This document shows positions 38,559 through 51,000 of a stretch of 64,000 bases of DNA, piece after piece. Under the pieces are notes generated by a model. It was not told the DNA's origin, did no database searches, and saw only the letters and a program-made list of their open reading frames with translations. Numbering within the stretch: the first letter of the stretch is position 1; each line of letters opens with the position of its first letter. This DNA comes from Tetrahymena thermophila SB210. Lineage: Eukaryota > Ciliophora > Oligohymenophorea > Hymenostomatida > Tetrahymenidae. The translations under genes and the position numbers were made by a program. Location of the stretch: assembly GCF_000189635.1 (NCBI RefSeq), contig NW_002476463.1, forward strand, positions 1,054,001 to 1,118,000, written 5' to 3'.

Positions 38559-39599
38559 TCAGTAAGCAGGAAGAGCAGTAACACAAGAGGATTCAATACC
38601 ACACTCGTTTTTACCTCTCAAGATCTTGAAGGTTCCCTTATCACCCCAACTTTCGTTCCAAGAGTTGACAATAGTCCAGTAAGGAGTACCGTTTTCAACA
38701 CCCCAACCAACCATCTTGACTGCATGACCTCCCAATTCATCACCAGTAACATGTTGATAAACACCGGTCTTGTAGGTTAAGAAATCTTCATAAACAGTCA
38801 AAGCGACTTCAATAGGTCCGTTCTTATAGATTTCAGCCATGATAGCCTTTTCATCCTTAGCAATACCATAAGCCTTAGATCCTCTGTGGATATCCTTAGA
38901 GTAGGGGATAGTGTGAGTGGAGTTAGAATCGCAAGAATTGATGCAAGGAGGAGTGGGTAATTCACCAGTGCAAGGAGGATAGATATCAGAAGTAACGTGG
39001 TGAGCGCAAGGAGCAAAAGTATAAGCTTAACACCAGGAATTGTTACCATATAAATCACCAGTAACCAAACCAGTGTTAACATAATAGTCCATAGCAGCTT
39101 CAGGCCAGCCACCATCGCAACCATCACCGCAAGCAGCACAGCAAGTAAGGAGATTTTAGGTAGAAAGTCTAATATCTTAACCAAGATGAATGCAGTGTCT
39201 ATCAGATAAAGATTCAGCAGCACCAAAAGCCCAGCAAGAACCACAAGTAGATTGATCTCTAACTTCCCATAAAGAAGAGCACTTGTCACCCCATTAAACT
39301 CTAGCGTCGAATTCTTCAGGTAAACCGTTTGCTTAAGCAGAAACAGTTTCAAGCTTAATTCCAGATTCTTGACCTAATTTGACACCCATATGAGCTTTAA
39401 CTCCTGCGATATCAGAATTAATCCATTTAGTATTTTCTCCAGCCTTCCAGGTAGAGTTGGAGCTGTTAACTTTTTGAATGATTTATTTAAGCTTATCGTG
39501 GTACTTTTCTTGCTTATATCTGAAAGCTTCAAAGGCAACAAAACCAGTTAAAGTAGCAAGCAAAATGCCAGCAGTAATAATTAATGCTTAGTGTTTCAT
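38559..39599 (-). CDS. cathepsin B-like cysteine protease, copy 2
   Basis: A single exon encodes 346 residues, colinear with copy 1. The signal segment ([19 protein letters not shown]), propeptide, catalytic Cys122 (TCGSCWAFG), His292 (ELGGHAVKM) and Asn312 ([10 protein letters not shown]), and the cathepsin B occluding loop (APCAHHV ... [10 protein letters not shown]) are all present. Compared with copy 1 it uses far more GGT, GCT, AAG, TCT/TCC and other C/G-ending or preferred codons, the pattern seen in highly expressed ciliate genes. It is thus likely the more strongly expressed copy. It is expected to degrade protein in food vacuoles, lysosomes or outside the cell. Confidence 0.96.
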
Positions 39600-40737
39600 G
39601 TTTTCTTTTACTATTTATAAAATCTTTAATGTATTTAATAATTATTATAAGTAGGCTCTTAGATTTTTCTGTGTATTAATACAGGAAATAAATAAATTAA
39701 TTAATAAATAGATAAATAGACAACTAAAAAATCAAAAATACGAAAATTCAATCTCTTCACTCAATTGGTTATTTTTTATATTTCTTTTATTAACTTAAAA
39801 ACAATCTTAACTATGATATGATATGCATGCATGCATGCTTGTCTGTTTTTTATTTTTAGATATTTTAAAACAATTAAGAAGGAAAAATAAAGAAAAGATT
39901 ATTTAGCAATAAAATAAAATATTAAACATTTAAAAATTTAAGCTTATTAACGTTTAAAAAATTATTCATGTGAATTTAAATATAAAGTGGATTATATTTT
40001 GCTTGCATAATTCAGAATTTTTACTAACTCAAATAAAATCTAAAAATAGATGAAATATTATTTTTCAATTTAATTTACAATATTTTAAGCAAAAAATGAT
40101 TAACTACAAATAAAAAATTTTATTTAATAATAAAATTAATCAATTATATTTTTAAGTTTTACTAATTTAAATATGTTGAGATCCTTTTATGAATAAAATT
40201 TGAAGTAATATCATGTAATAAGTATATTATATTTAAATATTAAAATATTAATTATGGTGATTGATTTTTCTAACTAATTTTAAAATAGTTAAAAACAACA
40301 AGTTATTAAAACAGTTACCTTTAAATATTTTTATCTTAGTAATAAAATAAATAATATAAATCTTAAAATAAATGCTAATTAAATATTAAATATGGTTTTG
40401 CAGATAGATAAATATCAAGAGTTTTTTAGGAAATTTATGTTTTGTTAAATAAAATGATATTATGAGATTTTTATATTAAATTTAAATATATTTCAAAGTA
40501 AATATTTTAAATGTTGAATTAGGAATTTATTTAGCTGTAAAATAATATTTTAAAAACATAAGATTTGTGCTTTTAAATTTAATGATAGTTTTAATTAATT
40601 AATTCATAATCTAATTATTAAATCTTACACAAAAAATTAACTTTAAATGCAAAGTGAAATAATATTAATGTTTTATGTAAAAATAAATAGTGCCAATAAA
40701 TGTCTTTTTATTATTAATTTTTCTGTGAAATTATTTT
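39600..40737. other. intergenic, AT-rich
   Basis: Upstream region of cathepsin B copy 2. It has an ATATGCATGCATGCATGCTT run near 39820 and long A/T tracts. The plus-strand open stretch at 40647-40859 partly overlaps the next gene antisense and is not credible. Confidence 0.55.
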
Positions 40738-42120
40738 TCATTTCTTTAATTCGTCTAAAAGCATATTATTTCCCTCTTCAAAATTGTTTGGTTAGTTTGA
40801 CTACTTATTTTATGGAGCTTTTCTGCTTGAATTTTCTTTTTATTATGGCTTGCTCTTAGATGTTGGTGGATTTGAATTGTTATTATTGCTGAATATTAAA
40901 GTGTAAAGATATTTTTTAATTTCTTCTTTTGATAAGAACTCCTCCAAGATTTGTCTTTTGTTAAATTCATTGAAATCAAGCTCTGAAATTGTTGTAAAGT
41001 CAAGAGTTGAATCAGCAGTCTTGAAGCCAGAAGGGTTAGTGACGTCTTGATTACTAGGTTGATCTTTATTTTTAACATAAGGCAGCTTATTAGCTTAAGT
41101 TTGTTACAATTTCTTTTGCTTTACTGATAGTACACACTCCATAAAAATTTTCTCAAATTCTGTTTCTTAAAAGCATGGATCATTCAAAAATTCTGTTAAT
41201 TTTTCATTAATTTCTTTTTATCTCTTTAATTCTTATTTTGCTTTTTCCAAATCAGTTTAATCAATATTACCACCTGGTTTCATAATTTATCTTTTACTGT
41301 ATGGTGAAACATATTTACCAACTCCTTAGATTCTGCTAGCATTAAAACCTGTGTTATTTTAGAGCATTATACTACCTTATAGTTGCTACTGTTATTATTC
41401 ATTTGTCATAATACTTGTTTAATTATTTCCCTAAACTGAATTATTATTATTGTTTTGATTGACAGAAATGCTATTATTGTTTGCAATATTTTATGATTAT
41501 TTATTATTCTATTGAATACTACTTTGATTTTTAAAATCATCTTATTCTCCAAACAATTTTTACTTAGGAGGTAGAGACAAAACATCTTCCAAATTATCAA
41601 GCTTAGCATTGGGATCAAACTTATGTATTTCATCTTTGAGTTATTCCAACTCATTTTAAAGCTTTTAGTTATGTCTATCTGCAAAAACAATTTGCTCATT
41701 TAAAAAATTAATTTCTGCTTCCAAGTCTTTAGTTGTGTTAACAACCTTGGTGAGAGTATTTTTAAATTCCTTGCATTAATTTGAAAAATAAATGCTTGTT
41801 TCCAAAAATTTTTAGCGCTCTCTTTGGAGCTTTTCCTTTTTTTCTATTTTTCTCTTGTTGAGTTCTTACTCACTTGTGCATTCTTACAATTCTCTTAAGC
41901 GCTTTTATGCTTTAGTCATTTCTCTCTTATACATATTGCATAAATCATCTTCTTTCTTCTTGAATAACCCAATAAGTTTTTGATTTAATTCTTCAATATT
42001 AGTGTGAATGTCATCATAAAATTTTTCGATATCTTATTTGAATCCACTTGTAGGGATACTATAGCCTTCGTGTGCGAGGCTAACTTTTTTTAATCCCTCT
42101 TCTATTTCCGAATCACTCAT
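40738..42120 (-). CDS. coiled-coil protein of unknown function
   Basis: An uninterrupted frame of 460 residues. After a short acidic N-terminus (MSDSEIEEGLKKVSLAHEGY), residues about 30-200 are strongly heptad-like and charged (KKKEDDLCNMYKREMTK, RKIEKKEKLQRERQKFLE, QKLQNELEQLKDEIHKFD), indicating a long coiled coil. A Gln/Asn-rich linker (about 225-290) is followed by a second predicted coil (DLEKAKQELKRQKEINEKL) and a C-terminal block with a conserved look (TTISELDFNEFNKRQILEEF, then LSKEEIKKYLYTLIF). A Ser/Pro/Gln tail ends at TGA. No signal peptide or membrane segment. A cytoskeletal or scaffold role is plausible, but no family is recognised. Confidence 0.75.
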
Positions 42121-42719
42121 ACTCATTTCTACTAAAGCAAAAACTGAATAATATTGTTTTTAATTTATCTAATATTGTTAGCCAATAAACTAATCTTTTG
42201 TTTCCTTTAGGTATAATAATGAAATTATAAATTATAATAGTTTCCTTTTTTAATCAATAATAAATAAATAATTAATTAATTGCAAACTTAATTTTTTTAT
42301 ATATTTGTTTTACTTTTTTTTAATAATAACTATTATTTACTATTTTACTAACAAAATTTAATGGAAACAAATAATTTACCTAAATTAAATTAAAATTTTG
42401 TTCATTTAATAAAATAATTCTTTTAAAATAAATTAAAGATATTATTTATTCTTTCAGACGAAACATTTGATTTAATTTAACAAATTTAACGATTTTTCAA
42501 TAAAAAATAACTTTAAATTAATAGGAAATAATAACAAAATAACTAATCATAAACAATCCAATCAAAAATTTGAATTAAATTTAAGCTTTTTACTAACTCA
42601 TAAATAATTTTTACAGATCTAAATAAATATATATTGTGTAATTCTTTACATATGTTATTGTTATTAATTTTATAGTTTTTTTTAATTAAATATTTAAATT
42701 ATTAAAGAATGATTTTGTT
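42121..42719. other. intergenic, AT-rich
   Basis: Spacer between two minus-strand genes, presumably holding the promoter of the coiled-coil gene. No feature recognised. Confidence 0.55.
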
Positions 42720-43598
42720 TCAATGATGAGTTCTATATATAAAGTAGTAATTTACAGAATTATTTTCTTTTGAAATATCTTTTACAAATATTTTTCTTGG
42801 ATTTTAATTATTATTTTATTCTTCTTTTTCATTCATTTATTATGCGAAATTATTTTCTATTTTTTCCATTTCTGATTCATCTAAGGATTTTGGTGATTCT
42901 ACTTCACTATATTGTTCATCAGATAAAAAATCAAAATCAAGTTTTCTTCTTGCATTAATATTATATTATTCTTTAGTAGATAGCTAATTTTCATCTGAAA
43001 TCTTTTTATTAGATTCATTAAATGTAATTTCTTTTAAAAGAGTCTTATATGATTGCAGCTATTAATTATTCTGGTATTTTTTAATTTGGGATTTTATCTT
43101 AGAACAACTTTTTGTGCAAGATCTCTCTATTTATTTTTATGCAAATAAAACATTTAATGGAACAGTATGATACACTGCTGTAGTAATATGAGATTCTTGA
43201 TTTTCTTTCTCATAGTTTTCATTATTATTTCCATTAAATAGATTTGAACTTAGCTATTAATTAAATATTTTTTTTGCCATAAAATCTGGATGTATCATAC
43301 TATCTACTTCACCTCTGAGCCTATCGAGACTAGTACCTAACTTACCTAAAATATTGCGTATTCCTTTAATTTTATCATCGACATCTTATTGTATTTTGCT
43401 TTAAAAATCAAAATCTTTTTGTTAATACTATTCCAAATCATCTTTATGAAAATCATCTACATCAAAAATAAATTTATTATCACTGTCTCCACAAAATGAA
43501 ACACAATCTGGAGATACTTTACTTATTTTTTATTTATCCTTAGCCTAGAATTTAGGAGGTGTATTATAAATCGAGCTATCTTCAATAAAAGAAAACAT
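42720..43598 (-). CDS. unknown acidic, Asn/Gln-rich protein
   Basis: A single frame of 292 residues from the first ATG to TGA with many reassigned glutamines. The N-terminal third is acidic (KFIFDVDDFHKDDLEQY) and then probably helical (DDKIKGIRNILGKLGTSL, DRLRGEVDSMIHPDF). Cysteines cluster once (ERSCTKSCSKIKSQ, near 165). The C-terminal part is acidic and polar (RRKLDFDFLSDEQYSEVES). Two other frames are closed quickly. There is no membrane segment or known motif. It could be a ciliate-specific protein. It lies 599 bp upstream of the coiled-coil gene on the same strand. Confidence 0.65.
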
Positions 43599-45283
43599 GT
43601 TTGTTGCCTTATTGCTCTATAAATATTATTATTAAAATCTTCTTTTTATCTTATATTTTATTGTGGATATTATTAAATTTTATGTTTCTTTCTTATTTTA
43701 TTATAAAAATTATTTATTATGAATCTTTTAATTTGCGCAAAATTTCAAAGCTAATTTTTAAAAATCCAAAAGGAAATTTATTTATTTTCATGTTTTTAAC
43801 TGAAAAATATATCTCATCTATCAATAATCATAATGCTTAAAATTACAAACAAACAAACAAACAAATAAATATTTAAACAAAATATTATTTTACTCAAATA
43901 TTTTAATTATTTCTTATTTTTTATTCTAATTTATTTTTTCAAATAAAATTGAAGTATTTACTTGAATAAAATTTAAAAAATTTTTTTTCAAAATTTAAAG
44001 GAAAAGAATCACTGATGATTTTATTATAATTTAATTTTTTAGGTTTTGTTTTTAATTAAAAATAATTATAAATTAAATTTAAATTGATTTTAAGCATAAT
44101 CAAATTTTTTAATTCTTATATAAGCTAAAAGAAAAATTATTTATTAATCATAATTATTAAAAAAATAAAAATGAAAATTTACTTTTTAAATAAATAATTT
44201 TTAATATTTTAAAGCAATATTTAAATTTCAATATAAAAAATAAAATAATTTGAAATTATATTTATAAATTTTTTAAAAAAAATTAATTGTGCTTGAATAA
44301 AAAAAATTAGAAAATCTTTATAAAATTCTATTTTCTTTAAGAGAATTTTATTTATATAATTTTTTGGTATTAATTTATTTATTAATTAATCTACTTGATT
44401 TAATTAATTAGATAATATTTTTATTAGTATTTAATAGTAAAAGTGTAAAATATGTAAATATTAATTATTTTTTCTTTGAATCAAAAATGCTTAATAATTT
44501 GCTTGATTTACGCTTGTATTTATATTGAAACATTTAAATTAATTGCTTTTATTCAATACACTAACAAACGAATGGTACATATTTGACCAAATTTACATTT
44601 GTTATAAATAAATTTTTGCACAATAATTAATTAATAATTTTAAATGAAGAACAATGATCATCAAAATTAATTTAGGGTATTTATCTTTTTGATTTACTTT
44701 ATTTATTAGAAGATAAAATTTAATTATTGATTGGATTTTCACCCAAAAAACAGAAAAAAGAAATTACAAAAATCTGCTAGAAATATGTGTAATGATAGTC
44801 TCATCTATCTTTAGTGATAATAATTTGTATAGTAATACTTCCTATTTGTGTGACGATATTTTAATAAAAATCAAAAGATACATATAACCTTATGTTGCAA
44901 TTATAAATATCTCTAAATTTAAATAAACATAGAGTGAAATTAGAGGTAATGAATGATAATGATAATCAAGATGATGATAAAGGATTCTTTTTTTTTTACT
45001 TGGATAAATAAAAACTTAATTTTGTTTGGATGATTTTTAGGTAATAGATATTAATTATATCGTAATATGTATTTCGGTAAGATACCTCAAAAATTGTAAT
45101 TTTATTAAAGATAATTAATTGGCACTCTCTCTCTCTATTTATCTATAAAGTACTCTACCTAATTATTCATTAAAAAGTAATATAAAAAACAACTTTAATT
45201 GTGAATATTTATAAATCATTAATATCAAAAATCAACACATACATACATTATCACTGGAAACAAAAAAATAAAAAACAAAACAA
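43599..45283. other. intergenic between divergent genes, AT-rich
   Basis: Very AT-rich DNA with ACAAACAAACAAACAAAT near 43849 and CTCTCTCTCT near 45128. Short ATG frames (44644, 44950) close within a few dozen codons. The promoters of the acidic unknown gene (minus) and the STPGR gene (plus) must lie here. Confidence 0.55.
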
Positions 45284-46408
45284 ATGGAAAATAATTTAGA
45301 AACTTAACAAGAAACCAAGCTTGCTCAAGAAATACCTTTATCAGAGAGCAAGCATGTTGAAAAAGAGTAAATGGAATAAGGCCAGAATAATGAATAGAAA
45401 GAAAAAGTAGATAACATAAACTTGAATTAAGTAAACAGAAGTGAGAGTATGAACACTCCAACTAATATTAAAAGCACAGAAAGCCCATATACTAGTAATA
45501 ATAAGGCAAAATAAGTTTATACCCCATAATATGGAAGTGGAGTTAAGAAAGCTTACCCTCATTCATCATCAAATTTTGCAGGTAATGGAAGTAGGAAGTA
45601 TTTATTGGACTCACCTAATCGTAGTTCAACATTTAAAAACTTGACTGAAGGTGAAAGAATATAAGGTAGCAATATTTTCTCTTAAAACTAATTTAATTTG
45701 GCTGGAGGCAACTCTTAAATATCAACCTAATCTAATTTTATGTCTGCATCATCCCTTCGTTATTCTGCCACCTCAATCACCTTCCCTAAGGCAGAACGTT
45801 TTACCATGCCTAAGCTATCTCATTCTGGCGTTCAATACGATCTTCCTACTCTTAAAGATCAAAAAGCTACTTCTTTTGGCTATGGCGAGAAGCGTCTTCT
45901 CCCACAATATCTGATAAAAAATGCAGAAGAAAACCCTTCACCAGCAAAATATTCCACCCATCGCTCTTTAGGATCACTCCCAACTGCTAAGACCTTTGGA
46001 CTTGCTTACTCATACTATTCTAAAACTTATATTCCTAAAGTAACTATAAAAGAACCTGAAGCTAGTAGAGATATTCCTGGAGTAGGTTAATATGAAGTAT
46101 CTGAGAAATTTGCATTAAATAAAGCTAAATATTCATTTTATGGAAAAGGAATTGTATTCCAAGATATGTTCCCAAAATGTTCTCCTCCTTGTAATTAATA
46201 TAGTCCAAATGAAAAATTGGTAAAAAGCAGCAGATTCTCTGATCCTTCTTTTGGATATGGTCAAAAGTATGATTTTACCAAAGTAACAAAAGTAACTCCT
46301 GGACCAGGTGCATATGTAATGCCATCTGCCTTTGATAAATACAAGAATTAAAAACATAGAATAGTTTCCAAATCTCAAACCCGTATAAACCAAGCTTAAC
46401 TCCAATGA
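45284..46408 (+). CDS. STPGR/SHIPPO-repeat (ODF3-like) ciliary protein
   Basis: A single exon encodes 374 residues. The first 150 are polar and Ser/Gln/Asn-rich. The remainder carries sperm-tail PG-rich repeats, recognisable by PxPxxY motifs and aromatic/Gly segments between them: TSFGYGEKR, NPSPAKYSTH, IPGVGQYEVS, KYSFYGKGIVF, SPPCNQYSPN, DPSFGYGQKYDF and TPGPGAYVMP. Such proteins associate with axonemal or cortical microtubules; in animals ODF3/CIMAP proteins lie inside or along doublets. A microtubule-inner or ciliary role is therefore likely. The start is the first ATG after a long AT-rich leader. The repeat region uses more C/T-ending codons than the N-terminus. Confidence 0.85.
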
Positions 46409-48071
46409 AAAATTAATTTAGGAGCTTCTATTCAATTAAATTAATAAATCTGCCTATTATATAACTATAATTTTATTAGTAAACAATTAATGAAAATTAA
46501 TTTACAGAAAATTCAGAGTAAATAAATAAATAAATATATTCACCAAAAATCAAACTAGAATCAAAGATTCAAAGGCCTTTAAATTAGGTCTTTCTTTATC
46601 TTATACTAAAAAGTAGATTGTATATTTTTATATTATATGATAAATTTTATTACATTAAAAAATCCATTTATTCTTTCACTCAATATCTTTTTACTCATCT
46701 CGTATTAATTAATCACAAACTCATAAACAAGCACACAAAATTTTAAAGATAAATAAATAAATATCTTAAAATATTACTTAAAATTAAATATATTTATTCT
46801 TTTTTATATTTGATAATATGAAATTTCTCCTTACATCTTTAGTTTAAAATATTAAAATTTCAATTCTATTCAAGCATTATTAAAGTTTTTTTTATCGCAT
46901 ATAAATTATGACTTAATTTTTTCGAAATTATAAATAGATATAGATGTAATTAAATTTTATTAATCACGAAAAAAACTTGATTGTATATTAAACATTCAAT
47001 AAAGTATCTCAAATTAGTTTTTGAAAGTTTCAAATTTAATATTCATAATGTAAAAAAGGTACTTTGAATAGAATCAGAATTTTAAAATAATTTAACAATT
47101 TCATCTTGATAAAAAATATTTTTCAGTAAAAAATTAATTTCTGTTTTAACTATTTAATAATTCAAATGTTGAGGTAGTATTTAACATGAAAAAATTTGTT
47201 GAATATTTAAAAATGATTATTTTTTGAAAAACTTATTTTATAAATATTTTTATACCTCAATTTGATGTAAATTAATTATCTAGCATTTGAGTTTTGTTAA
47301 TTAATCTAAAATTAAAAAGATTTCTTAAAGTTTATATCTAATGAAATACAAGTTTTTCTTTCTGATGTAAAAGGAATATTTAATTATAAAATATAACAGT
47401 ATAAATGATCAATTTTAATGATTGAAATAACATTTAAGCAAGCAAGTATTTAGGTTTATCATTATTTATTTATTAATTAAAAATAACATTTTTAATATTA
47501 TTATTAATAACTCAAATTATTTATTTATTGAATCAAATTCAATATTTTAAATTTCAAGAAAAAAAAATAAAGAAAACTTATATTTTGAGGATAAATTTAG
47601 AATAGATTTTGTATAGCTCATTTTATAATATAAAAGAATCAATCATAGGTAATAAGTCTATTGTTCTTTAGGTTAAACAGATGATCAGAATTAAATTATT
47701 TTAAGAGGCATATTTGATTAAATTTTAACAAAAATCAATTATTATCTATTAATTAATTAAATGAAAATTACTTATTATTTTTGATAGTCTTAATCAATCA
47801 ATCAATCAATCAATTAATTAAAGCAAATAAGCAATTAAAAACATAAAAATTAATACAAGAAATTAAGCAACCAATATACAACTTACCTACTAACAAAAAA
47901 GCAAGCAAGCAAGCAAAAATCAAAAAAGTAAAAAGCAATTTAGCAAGTGAAAGAAAATATTGATAAATAATTTTTAAACAAAAATAAATTGAAAGCAGTA
48001 GAAAAGAAGTAAGTTAGTTAGTTAGCAGGCAATCAAATCATCAGTTATTTAGGATTAAATTAGCAACTATT
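46409..48071. other. intergenic with simple repeats
   Basis: AT-rich DNA with short tandem tracts: TCAATCAATCAATCAATCAA near 47793, GCAAGCAAGCAAGCAA near 47920 and GTTAGTTAGTTAG near 48013. No ORF, RNA gene or mobile element was recognised. The last part is likely promoter and leader of the TBC gene. Confidence 0.55.
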
Positions 48072-51000
48072 ATGAATCTGTCTTAATAGCAGAGCCACAA
48101 AGTAAGCAAGGCTCAGCCATTCGCAGATAACTCATCTAAGAATTTATATTATCAGAATTAAAACCCATCTAAATCTTATGCGAATTTAAGGTTAAATCAC
48201 ACTAACACATAATAAACATCACACACAGTAGGAAATAACTCTTTTATAGTATCATCAAAAAGTAATAAGCAGCATTTACAAATTCATTTTAACATAATTA
48301 AATAATTTTGTTTGCATATTTGCTTATTTTGAAAATTAGATCACAATTTTTGATATAAATCAATCAATTCATCAATAATATGCAACAAATAGAATTATTA
48401 AATCGATGGATTAAAATTAGTTTAAAAATGAAAAAATATTATTTTTTAACAGAGCAGGAAGTCAGAGAAAGGAAAATTTCAGAAAGCATTAATGGTAACG
48501 AAATCAAAAATCTATAGGCTATGTATAGTAGTGTAAGCAATCAAGAATAGATGAGTAAGAGTTAGACAATACACAACCGCACACATTTTTGGGATGTAAA
48601 AAATTGTATTTAACTGCGATACTAAAAAATTTCTAAAAATCAAGTTTAATGGCGATAATAAGAATATTTTGAAGCTAATTTCATAGAATTAAATTTTAAA
48701 AATATTTTTTTAAATAAAAATAAAAGTATTTGCTATTAAATCCCTCTGATGAAACACAGAGAGGCGCAGTTCATGATTAAATGATATTAAATTCTACTCT
48801 AGACCTACCAAATTAGTTGTAAGAAATGAATTAAATTCTATCATTAAAAAATAAAAATAGTAGCTCTAAATGCAAGCAATAAATAACTCAATATATATTA
48901 TTGATAATAATTGAATTAAAGCACAAGCTTTAGCAAGTTGGACTAAATAAATTTATTATTATTAAATAAATAAATAAAAAAATAAAGGGTTATTAGATAG
49001 GACACTAAGAGAACAAGATGTGGAACTTTTGATTCAGAAATGCATATAAAACTAGAACACTTTTTAACATTTTATTGTAAATAGTAAGATATAAAATATA
49101 AACAGGGTTTAAATGAGCTTGCTGCTCCTTTTCTCTATCTTACAACTTCTAGCTATAACGTCACTCTTTCACAATCATATAATTATTTTATTAATTTTCT
49201 AGATAAATTTGTTCCTAACTTCTTTTAAGATTCTGTAAAATATTTTTTGCTATAATAAAAATTCAACTTATTTTATTAATATTTTTTTAATAGGAATTTA
49301 ATAGTCTTTAATGCTTTTTCTTTGCTTTCACACTGTTGATGAAATACCATGATCCTAATTTAAATAATTTCTTACAAAAAAATGATATCTCTCCTGAAAT
49401 TTATGCTTATCCATGGTTCATTACTCTCTTTTCAAGGTATTGAATAATTTATTTTCATTTTTGAATAACTTTGTTTAAAATATTATATCTTATTTAGCAA
49501 AGTAGAACTAGATATCGCATTTAATCTTTGGGATTTATTTTTAATCGAAAATGACTAACTTCTCATTCTATATATCTCTCTTGCTCTTATGATACGTTCT
49601 AAAAAACTGATAATGTCAGTCGATCCATCCGTTATTCCATAGACTCTTTCATCCCTCAAAATAGAAAACCTTTCAGACCTTAAAGAAATTTATGCAATGT
49701 AAAAATACATATAGCTTAAAATAGTTTTTTATTAAATATTTTTACTTAATAGTGCACTCGAGATACGTAAGCAGACACCAATTTCTTTTAGCAGTAGAAT
49801 TAATTAGCTGAATGTATTGTAAAAAAATTATCATAAGCATTAGTCTACTATGCTAGAAATGAAATAAGCAGCAGGTTAAATTCAAAAGTATGTTGCTATG
49901 CCTATAAGTCCTATAGAGTTACTTCATCATCTCTATCCAAGCGTTATACAGTGTCCTAACCCTGACTGTGAAAAAAATAGTTTCTTAGATAAAATTGTTA
50001 ACGGAAATCTAACAGATTAAAACCCTTATTAAAGTAGTTTTTAAAATTAATAGCACCAAAGCATGTTTAAAACTTTTCATGGTAAAAATATTTTCTTTAG
50101 TGAATTATTTAAATTGTTTTGTTTATATTTATTAGGGGATTGGCATCAAGATGGAAAAAATATTACAGAGGATAACGGAAGAATATTTTAAAATAATAAG
50201 TAAAAAGAGTGCAAATATTGCAGTATAAAATCTCTTATTCCTATTGAATTAAATAGTTATGTGAATAAAAATAATTTTTTGAAAGAAATAATTGAAATCA
50301 GCAGGCAAAACTCAATTAAAGTGTACAAAGATAAATAATTAGATTTTAAAACTTTTGACCTTAGAGTTTAGTCTAAAAACCAAGGATATTTAAACAAAAC
50401 TACTTTAGTTTCTATGAATAAATTTGATTAAGAAACACTAGATTCATTGATAAGTGATTACATCGAATATAAGAATATCTCTCATTTTAGTTTTATAGTT
50501 TCAGAATACTCAACTTTCGAATCAGATTTTCATGTCAATTAATCCTTGCTTTACGTAGATCGTAAATAAATTTTATCTTAAATAAATTTAAACTAAAAGA
50601 GAAAATTTTTAACTTTAAAAAAATACTTGACATTATCTTAAATTTTTAACTTAGTCTTTTAAAATTTTAAAAATTGGATAATTAAATTTAAAAGAAAAAA
50701 CATTTTAAATAAAAACTTTGGATAATATATAATCGATGTTATCTTGAATGTTTAATTTAATATTTTAAAATTGGTCAATTTAAAATTTTTATTTTTTAAT
50801 AGCAAAGTAGCAAGAAGTTTATACTATTCAAAAGTTTTCTAGCGATTTTATAGAATATGGATTTCCATACATAAGCATAGTAGAAGGTGGCTTTAAAACA
50901 TGCCATGATATAATACTTTATTAAGGATTAAAATTGAATGATCACAATGCTGAGCAATGTAAATATTGCATACGCTCTAATTAGCTAGCACAGCCTAGAA

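Noticed and set aside
38798..39352. Long hydrophobic minus-strand ORF
   Set aside because: It is an alternative frame of cathepsin B copy 2, made open by that gene's strong codon bias.
47790..47815. Short tandem TCAA repeats as a possible CRISPR-like or telomeric array
   Set aside because: A 4-bp microsatellite with no spacers, and not the CCCCAA repeat of Tetrahymena telomeres.
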